From Phocaeicola faecalis (GTDB lineage: Bacteria > Bacteroidota > Bacteroidia > Bacteroidales > Bacteroidaceae), in assembly GCF_021730445.1 (NCBI RefSeq), contig NZ_JADNRM010000002.1, positions 1 through 64,000 of the forward strand: a stretch of DNA of 64,000 nucleotides, written 5' to 3'. The notes under the pieces are model-generated. The model ran no database searches and was not told where the DNA came from. It saw nothing but the letters and a program-made list of their open reading frames with translations. This document shows, in pieces, positions 58,586 through 64,000 of this stretch (its first letter is position 1; every line of letters begins with the position of its first letter). Made by a program: the position numbers and the translations under genes.

Positions 58586-59194
58586 ATGAAAACAGAATTG
58601 GAAAAATGCTTGTCGGGCGAATGGTACGATTGTCATGCTCCCGTATTTATGGAGTTTAAAAGAAAAACGCATGAATTGTTGCTGAAATACAATTCATTGC
58701 CGTATGATTGCAAAGAAGAAAAGTATGCGTTATTGAAAGAAATGTTTGAAAGCGTTGGCGAAAAGGTTTCGGTAGGGCATTCTTTTATATGTGATTATGG
58801 CTGTAATATCTGTATAGGAAGCAATGTCAGCATAAACACCGGATGTACCTTTGTGGATTGCAATAAAATCACAATAGGAAACAATGTATTGATAGCTCCA
58901 AATGTACAAATCTATACGGCTACTCATCCGGTGGAACTGAACGAACGTTTAGAACCCGTAGAAAAGCAAAATGGTATAGAATATATTCGCCACACGTATG
59001 CTTTGCCCGTAACCATTGAGGATGGTTGCTGGATTGGTGGCGGTGTTATCATCCTGCCGGGTGTTACTATTGGTCGGGGAAGTGTCATCGGGGCGGGAAG
59101 TGTTATCACTAAATCCGTCCCGTCAAATAGTCTTGCCATAGGAAATCCATGTAGGGTAATTCGGGAAATCAATACTTCGTATAGCCATGATTAA
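58586..59194 (+). CDS. Sugar O-acetyltransferase (Maa/LacA/NodL type)
   Basis: A 202-aa left-handed beta-helix acetyltransferase. The N-terminal MAC domain (EKCLSGEWYDCHAPVFMEFK) is followed by hexapeptide repeats (CNICIGSNVSINTGCTFVDC, ITIGNNVLIAPNVQIY). The catalytic His is in TATHPVELNERL, and the C-terminal GCWIGGGVIILPGVTIGRGS and NPCRVIREI close the fold. It transfers acetyl from acetyl-CoA to a sugar hydroxyl. It overlaps the HAD gene by 8 bases. A -7 box TAACTTTG stands at 58536-58543. Confidence 0.9.
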   Translation: MKTELEKCLSGEWYDCHAPVFMEFKRKTHELLLKYNSLPYDCKEEKYALLKEMFESVGEKVSVGHSFICDYGCNICIGSNVSINTGCTFVDCNKITIGNNVLIAPNVQIYTATHPVELNERLEPVEKQNGIEYIRHTYALPVTIEDGCWIGGGVIILPGVTIGRGSVIGAGSVITKSVPSNSLAIGNPCRVIREINTSYSHD

Positions 59195-59843
59195 ATTAGT
59201 CGCTTTTGATTTGGACGGTACAATAGGCGATACCTTGCCGATGTGCATACAGGCTTTTAAGGAAGCCACACACCCCTATGCCGGACGTGAATTGTCGGAT
59301 GAGGAAGTAGTACAGACATTTGGACTGAATGAAGAAGGCATGATAAAATGTGTGGTTGCTGAAGCATACCAGCAACAAGCGTTACACGATTTTTATGTAA
59401 TCTATGAAACATTACATAAAACAATGTGCCCGAAACCTTTTGAAGGAATACGTGAACTGATAACTTTATTGAAGCAAAAGGGCATTGTTGTGGCACTTAT
59501 CACCGGTAAGGGAGCAAAAAGCTGTGATATAACACTGCGGCAATTCAGTATGGAAAACTGCTTTGCAAAGGTCGTTACCGGAAATGCGAAAAGAAACGTC
59601 AAGTCGGAAGCGTTGGAAGAATTGCTGCATACTTATCATTTGTCAGCAGATGAAATCGTGTATATCGGAGATACGGTTTCGGATATAAAAGAATGTCAGA
59701 AGGCGAATGTGAGATGTTTGTCTGCCGCATGGAGTATTTCACAAAGCGAAACATTAGAAAGTCATAATGCTAAGAATGTGTTCTATTCTATATCGTCCAT
59801 ATCCGGCTTTCTCTTATCTCGAATAAGAGAAATATTTGATTGA
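59187..59843 (+). CDS. HAD-superfamily phosphatase
   Basis: A 218-aa HAD hydrolase of the phosphoglycolate-phosphatase-like class. Motif I is FDLDGTIGDTLP (nucleophile D8), motif II is ALITGKGAKS, motif III is the Lys in AKRNVKSEALEEL, and motif IV is YIGDTVSDIKEC. A helical cap follows motif I. It is coupled to the acetyltransferase gene (8-base overlap). The substrate is unknown; the pair could act on sugar phosphates. Confidence 0.88.
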   Translation: MIKLVAFDLDGTIGDTLPMCIQAFKEATHPYAGRELSDEEVVQTFGLNEEGMIKCVVAEAYQQQALHDFYVIYETLHKTMCPKPFEGIRELITLLKQKGIVVALITGKGAKSCDITLRQFSMENCFAKVVTGNAKRNVKSEALEELLHTYHLSADEIVYIGDTVSDIKECQKANVRCLSAAWSISQSETLESHNAKNVFYSISSISGFLLSRIREIFD

Positions 59844-59863
59844 TAATTATAGATTTTGAAAAG

Positions 59864-60712
59864 ATGAAAGAGCTTTTAGAAAACATTTTATCAGAAATAG
59901 ATGTAGAGATTGACGAGATAGACCTCTACGGTTATGATATTGTCGAAAATTCTCTTTCAATGGTACATCGTTTGCAGGCAGTTCTCAATGATTTAAAAGC
60001 AAAACTGCAAACTTATTCTTTTCCAGCCAAAGAGGATGAAATTACATTTTTCAAAACACAGAAACCGGAAATTCTTGGCAGGCTGCTATTTTTCTATAAG
60101 ATTTATCGGATAGAAACACAATGCCCCAATGGTAGTAATGATGTAATCAGAAACTATATCAGCAAAGAACTGGATAACCTGACCTATTTCTTTAACCGTA
60201 ATCTGGACTTTTACCAATATTATCGCTCTCATTCAACATTGTATGATGAATATTATTTTGTCCGTGGAAAGTCCGATTTACGCCTATGTACCGATAGCGC
60301 ACAATTCGATAAAGACCCGAATTTCTCCACCGGGTATGATTATAAGGTGGCTAAAATCATAGCCAATGAAATGCTGCGTATCTATCTGAACAAAAGACTG
60401 GTAAAACTGGAAACCAATACCCAAGTAGAAGACAATCTGCAAAAGTGTCTGAAATATCCTTTTCGTTTCACGGGTAAAAAGGTCTTTCTGATAGAATTGG
60501 GTTATTCCCTTGTCTCTTCGGGTGACATTAACAATGGCAACGTGGAAATAAAAGAAATGATGAACTTCCTCGGTACGGTGTTTCAAGTGGAGTTAGGCGA
60601 TTATTATGCCGCCTATATTGCCATGAAAGAACGGAAGAAAGACCGGACGGCATATCTTAGCCGTTTACAAGACAGCTTAGTCAAACGAATGGACGAAGAT
60701 GATAGTAAATGA
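59864..60712 (+). CDS. rteC: RteC-like regulator of conjugative element transfer
   Basis: A 282-aa protein of the RteC family (ILSEIDVEIDEIDLYGYDIV, FFKTQKPEILGRLLFFYKIY, LDFYQYYRSHSTLYDEYYFV). In CTnDOT, RteC activates excision genes in response to RteAB and tetracycline. I use ATG 59864; the open frame begins at a TTG eight codons earlier. Here no rteA, rteB or tetQ is present, so it is an orphan within an element remnant. Confidence 0.87.
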   Translation: MKELLENILSEIDVEIDEIDLYGYDIVENSLSMVHRLQAVLNDLKAKLQTYSFPAKEDEITFFKTQKPEILGRLLFFYKIYRIETQCPNGSNDVIRNYISKELDNLTYFFNRNLDFYQYYRSHSTLYDEYYFVRGKSDLRLCTDSAQFDKDPNFSTGYDYKVAKIIANEMLRIYLNKRLVKLETNTQVEDNLQKCLKYPFRFTGKKVFLIELGYSLVSSGDINNGNVEIKEMMNFLGTVFQVELGDYYAAYIAMKERKKDRTAYLSRLQDSLVKRMDEDDSK

Positions 60713-61057
60713 CAGGTTTCTATTTTTCTTTTCGCCAGTGTTATATTGTTTTCATTCAATCCTGCCATATTGAAATCTTGCTTTCAATCAATCCAGCTAT
60801 CAATATTTCAATAAAACAAGATTGCAGGATTGCAAAATAACTCATCGGTCGGGGAACGCCCAGCGGCAAGGGGCGGGACCACCCGTCCCGACGAGCGAAA
60901 ATCTTTAGTTAGGGAATGCCTTTCTTTCATTGGCAACACGACTTTGGAGTGAATTTGCCCAAGGTGTTTTGCGGCACGGAAAACAGATTTGTGTGCCACA
61001 AATCACACCTTGCTGTTATCTGACGATAACATGATTTCAACGATATTTCTTAAGTAT
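60713..61057. other. Element remnant spacer between rteC and TIR gene
   Basis: No gene is supported. The stretch holds a GC-rich segment (about 60850-60895, GGGGCGGGACCACCCGTCCC) and the hairpin TTTGTG-TGC-CACAAA (about 60990). These are of the sort seen near mobilisation genes of Bacteroides conjugative elements, but no ORF remains. Confidence 0.4.
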
Positions 61058-61089
61058 TTTGTGTAATAGCAAATAAGTGTGTATATTTG
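61058..61089 (+). promoter_or_regulatory. Promoter of the TIR-domain gene
   Basis: TTTG (61058-61061), 20 bases, TATATTTG (61082-61089), an exact consensus. The predicted start near 61096 falls after the upstream ATG of the open frame (61079) and supports translation from 61121. Confidence 0.75.
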
Positions 61090-61120
61090 CTATTATCACC
61101 TTAAAGAAAAATATTGTTTT

Positions 61121-62158
61121 ATGAAAGTTTTTATAAGTTGGTCCGGGAATAAGAGTCATCATGTAGCATTAGTCTTTCGTGATTGGTTGCCTTCTGTTAT
61201 TCAATCAATAAAGCCATATGTCTCATCAGAAGACATAGACAAAGGTGCAAGATGGAGTACAGATATTGCAACAGAGTTAGAAAACTCCACATTTGGAATT
61301 TTATGTGTAACTAAAGATAATATAAATGCTCCGTGGTTGTCTTTTGAGGCTGGTGCTTTATCCAAAACAATGGATAAGTCATTTGTTAGTCCTTTCTTGT
61401 TTGATATTAAGAGGTCAGAAGTTGACGGGCCTATTTTGCAATTTCAATCAACTATATTTCAAAAAGAAGATATTCATAAATTATTGAAAAGCCTTAATAA
61501 AGCTTGTGGGGAAGCTAGTATTCCTGAAGCCATGCTTAATAAGGCTTTTGAAGTTTGGTATCCAACATTAGAAGAAGAATTAAATAAGATAAAAGGTATT
61601 CAAGATGAAACAGAGGCAACAGATTCCCCAAAAGATTTATCACCTGCTTATTCTGAAATATTAGAAGAAATTTTGGATTTATCTCGTAATAACCAAAAAC
61701 TTTTGAGGACTACAGACCCTAAATTATATGAAAGTTTGGAACAATTAAAACTTTTGGCACAAGAACAAATAGAAAGAACAGAAAGAAATTCTGAGCTGGA
61801 GTTGAAACGAACAGCAAGAAGATTTCAACCCATGTTTTTAGAAGAATTAATCCATGTAAGCAATAGGGGAAGAAAAAATCCATTTGGATTTTTAATAATT
61901 TTAAGTCAATTAAAAAGGGATTTTCCATGGATATACGACAGCGGAAAAGAACTTTTGGCAATACTGAAGTCGCGAAGTAATAAAGATACGAAATTAGAAG
62001 CGATTGAAAATTTTCAAGAAATGATTGATTTTACATTCCAACATCCTTTAATGAGGGATATGCTTGGGAAAAAGGATTATTGGGGTTATATGAAAGAATT
62101 CCCTTATGTGCTTCGTAAATACGTTGATGAGTTAGGGCTTATTTTTCTTGAACATTAA
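61121..62158 (+). CDS. TIR-domain protein, putative defence effector
   Basis: A 345-aa protein. Residues 1-130 form a TIR-like domain: MKVFISWSGNKSHHVALVFR at the start and APWLSFEAGALSKTMDKS, where E76 is the probable NADase Glu. The C-terminal 200 residues are helical, charged and unlike any family I can name (LKRTARRFQPMFLEELIHVS, KELLAILKSRSNKDTKLEAI). Bacterial TIR proteins often consume NAD+ after phage infection. The gene stands alone, so it would sense and act by itself. It is AT-rich (foreign) and followed by a terminator. Confidence 0.82.
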   Translation: MKVFISWSGNKSHHVALVFRDWLPSVIQSIKPYVSSEDIDKGARWSTDIATELENSTFGILCVTKDNINAPWLSFEAGALSKTMDKSFVSPFLFDIKRSEVDGPILQFQSTIFQKEDIHKLLKSLNKACGEASIPEAMLNKAFEVWYPTLEEELNKIKGIQDETEATDSPKDLSPAYSEILEEILDLSRNNQKLLRTTDPKLYESLEQLKLLAQEQIERTERNSELELKRTARRFQPMFLEELIHVSNRGRKNPFGFLIILSQLKRDFPWIYDSGKELLAILKSRSNKDTKLEAIENFQEMIDFTFQHPLMRDMLGKKDYWGYMKEFPYVLRKYVDELGLIFLEH

Positions 62159-62171
62159 GGTTTGTTGTCAA

Positions 62172-62205
62172 AAATGGGGTGCAAAAAACACACCCCATTT
62201 TTTTA
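62172..62205 (+). terminator. Terminator after TIR gene
   Basis: AAATGGGGTG (62172-62181) pairs with CACCCCATTT (62191-62200), followed by TTTTAG. Confidence 0.85.
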
Positions 62206-63411
62206 GTTCTTATTTAATCTTTGAATCAACATTTCCATATCGTTACTTATTTTCAAATCGGTAATCCTCGCATAGATTTGAGTAGTCCTGATGTTGGTAT
62301 GACCTAAAATCTTAGATACCGTTTCAATAGGAACACTGTTTGCGAGCAACACCGAAGTGGCGCACGAATGGCGTGCCACATGGTAGGTCAAGGTCTTTTC
62401 AATTCCACAAATGGCTGCAATTTCTTTCAAGTAATCATTCATTTTCTGATTGCTGATAATGGGCAAAATCTTACCGTTCGGTAACTGGTCTTTGTACTTT
62501 TCCAATATGGCTTTGGGTATATCCAGCAATCGGACGGTAGATGTAACATTCGTTTTGTGCCTTTTGCGCATAATCCACAAATTGCCGTCAAATCCGGTAC
62601 GAATGTCCTCCTGCCTTAACTCGCATACATCAATGTAGGAAAGTGCCGTATAACAACTGAAAATGAACAAATCACGTACTTGTTCCAGTCGTTTAGAGCT
62701 AAACTCATGGTTGTAAATAGTGGTAATTTCTTCCATAGTCAGATAATCCCTATCGGTACGCTCAAACCTTACCCGATAACTACCGAAAGGGTCGGCAGTC
62801 ACTAAACCCGTATTCTTGGCAAAGTTTACCACCGTGCGAAAGCGTTGCACGAACTTCATCGCCGTATTGTGGCTGCACCCGTAGTTGTTTTTGATATATA
62901 GCAAAAAGTCCTCAATGAACACCACATTAATGTCTTTAATCAGTATATCGGAAACCGAATACTTGAACTTCATGAATTCAACAAGCCGTTTCTTTGTCAG
63001 TTCGTAACGTGAATAGGTCTTGTCTGCGGTATTCATCTTCACTTTCTCCAAGTATTGTTCATTGTGCTGTTTAAAGAACTCTATCAAAGTCCGTTCCCTT
63101 GCAATCTTACCTAAAAAGGCGTTCTTTACCAGTTCTGCCGTCACATATCCGTCCTGCGCCATTAACGCATGGTAATGTTGGTGTACCGTGCTACGAATAC
63201 TCTCCAACATGGAATTGATATGTACGGCTTCTGCGGTTCTGCCGGAAACCTTGCCTAACTTCACGCTCCAGTGAGCCGGATTTATTTCCAGCTTGGTATT
63301 GAACTGGGCTACAACTTGGTCAATGGTGATACGTGCGATAATCGGTACGTTGCCGTTCTTCTTTACTGCATTTCGTTTGACGAAATAGAGTAGCTTGAAA
63401 GTACTTCTCAT
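62203..63411 (-). CDS. IntDOT-like tyrosine integrase
   Basis: A 402-aa integrase with an arm-binding domain (FKLLYFVKRNAVKKNGNVPI), SAM-like core domain (FKQHNEQYLEKVKMNTADKT) and catalytic domain. The second Arg is in YHVARHSCATSVLL, followed by KILGHTNIRTTQIY with His and the Tyr nucleophile. The first catalytic Arg position reads CYTALSYIDVCEL, without Arg, as I recall for IntDOT, where it is replaced. It reads leftward and starts 270 bases from tRNA-Lys, the likely attachment site. It belongs to the element remnant 57.35-63.7 kb. Confidence 0.9.
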   Translation of the reverse strand: MRSTFKLLYFVKRNAVKKNGNVPIIARITIDQVVAQFNTKLEINPAHWSVKLGKVSGRTAEAVHINSMLESIRSTVHQHYHALMAQDGYVTAELVKNAFLGKIARERTLIEFFKQHNEQYLEKVKMNTADKTYSRYELTKKRLVEFMKFKYSVSDILIKDINVVFIEDFLLYIKNNYGCSHNTAMKFVQRFRTVVNFAKNTGLVTADPFGSYRVRFERTDRDYLTMEEITTIYNHEFSSKRLEQVRDLFIFSCYTALSYIDVCELRQEDIRTGFDGNLWIMRKRHKTNVTSTVRLLDIPKAILEKYKDQLPNGKILPIISNQKMNDYLKEIAAICGIEKTLTYHVARHSCATSVLLANSVPIETVSKILGHTNIRTTQIYARITDLKISNDMEMLIQRLNKN

Positions 63412-63609
63412 AATCTCTTTTTTTAGTTACAAAATTAAATTGATAAACTGAAAATGAGATATTTGCAGTACGGACAAATCAAGACAACAAACCGCCAATT
63501 TCAGACATTCCGTGACCTAAAATCCGAAAGGTCGGACAGGTCACGAATTGGTCACGAAAGTATGTCTTTTTGTGACCTTTTCGTGTCTTCGGTCACGGAC
63601 TTTATACAA

Positions 63610-63647
63610 AGAAAAAACTCCTACAATACCTTGATATTGTAGGAGTT
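63610..63647 (-). terminator. Terminator of tRNA-Lys transcript
   Basis: On the minus strand AACTCCTACAATA (63647-63635) pairs with TATTGTAGGAGTT (63628-63616), followed by TTTTTTC. Confidence 0.8.
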
Positions 63648-63682
63648 GTCTTTTCTTTGTCTGGTTTTGTCCAGCTTCTTGG

Positions 63683-63755
63683 TGATCCGCTTGGGGCTCG
63701 AACCCAAGACCCCAACATTAAAAGTGTTGTGCTCTACCTGCTGAGCTAGCGAATC
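63683..63755 (-). tRNA. tRNA-Lys (anticodon TTT)
   Basis: On the minus strand GATTCGC (63755-63749) pairs with GCGGATC (63690-63684), with discriminator A at 63683. The anticodon loop CTTTTAA gives TTT, the T-loop is TTCGAGC. CCA appears to be encoded at 63682-63680. It has its own promoter at 63793-63823. Confidence 0.95.
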
Positions 63756-63792
63756 AATCCTTTATTATTGCTTTTCTTCCGAATTGCGGGTG

Positions 63793-63823
63793 CAAAGGTA
63801 TGGTTTATTTTTGAATCTACAAA
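63793..63823 (-). promoter_or_regulatory. Promoter of tRNA-Lys
   Basis: On the minus strand TTTG (63823-63820), 19 bases, TACCTTTG (63800-63793), an exact consensus. Confidence 0.78.
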
Positions 63824-63901
63824 CATTTCCCAAACTTTTTTTCAAAAAAGGTGGATTTTCTTTGTCCTTTACTCCTCATCTTATTAAAACCCCAGCATGT
63901 C

Positions 63902-64000
63902 TCATCTTACAATTATCTCTTCTATCGGTTGTACCTGTTCCTTATCCAAAGGAAAAGCTTGATATTTTACCTTACTAAAATCAATCTTCTTCATATCAAT
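63902..64000 (-). CDS. Possible C-terminal part of a leftward gene at the window edge
   Basis: The minus strand reads MKKIDFSKVKYQAFPLDKEQ then VQPIEEIIVR and stops at 63902. The MKKIDFSKVK opening (ATG at 63994) is known to me from small Bacteroidetes proteins, but the frame is still open at the edge. It is either a 30-aa ORF or the end of a longer gene. Confidence 0.35.
   Translation of the reverse strand: MDMKKIDFSKVKYQAFPLDKEQVQPIEEIIVR

Overview
This window looks like the chromosome of a gut Bacteroidales, most likely Bacteroides, Phocaeicola or a close relative. The evidence is the promoter style (TTTG, 19-21 bases, TAnnTTTG in front of many genes), fimbrillin-type lipoproteins, a DUF5112/DUF5113-type membrane sensor, a histone H1-like protein, and RteC and IntDOT-like conjugative-element genes. 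All family names are from reading the proteins; no database search was run.

Layout. (1) 1-14.4 kb is ordinary AT-rich chromosome: a structured intergenic region, an MscS-type channel, a Dxs, a lactate permease, a histone-like protein, a giant sensor protein, its response regulator, and an AbgT-like fragment, ending at tRNA-Arg(TCT). (2) 14.5-17.5 kb holds a HicAB toxin-antitoxin pair, a repeat-rich spacer, and a tyrosine recombinase. Directly after the recombinase, two perfect 19-bp inverted repeats (17169-17187 and 17473-17491) enclose a consensus Bacteroides promoter. In the orientation given, that promoter points left, away from the operon. (3) 17.5-57.1 kb is a GC-richer, one-directional locus for an extracellular contractile injection system (eCIS; Afp/PVC/BIS type). 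It starts with four fimbrillin/Mfa2-type lipoproteins and an amidase. Then come the DUF4255 cap protein, an unknown protein, two sheaths, two tubes, DUF5908, a LysM adaptor, the VgrG spike, PAAR, gp25, two large baseplate proteins, a probable fibre, a 1423-aa tape measure, a DUF4157 (eCIS core) protein and the AAA+ ATPase. (4) Set into the eCIS operon, on both sides of gp25 (31.56-44.70 kb), is an AT-rich array of small cassettes. It holds PIN, HigBA and GNAT toxin-antitoxin modules (several broken), a fourth fimbrillin with a glycine-rich repeat tail, two zinc-metallopeptidase toxins, DUF6261, an M15 peptidase, and RhuM fused to a PLD-like domain. Most modules begin with the same 18-nt motif and end with a hairpin terminator. 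(5) 57.35-63.75 kb is the remnant of a conjugative element between a tRNA fragment and tRNA-Lys(TTT): an AraC regulator, a sugar acetyltransferase, a HAD phosphatase, RteC, a TIR-domain protein and an IntDOT-like integrase.

How it fits together (inference). The recombinase probably flips the promoter, so surface fimbrillins and the injection particle would be switched on and off together. The cassette region between spike and baseplate genes looks like the place where effectors and addiction modules are exchanged. Duplicated gene starts and truncated genes there record repeated insertions. The two metallopeptidase genes share a 5' leader and N-terminus, a candidate loading signal for the particle.
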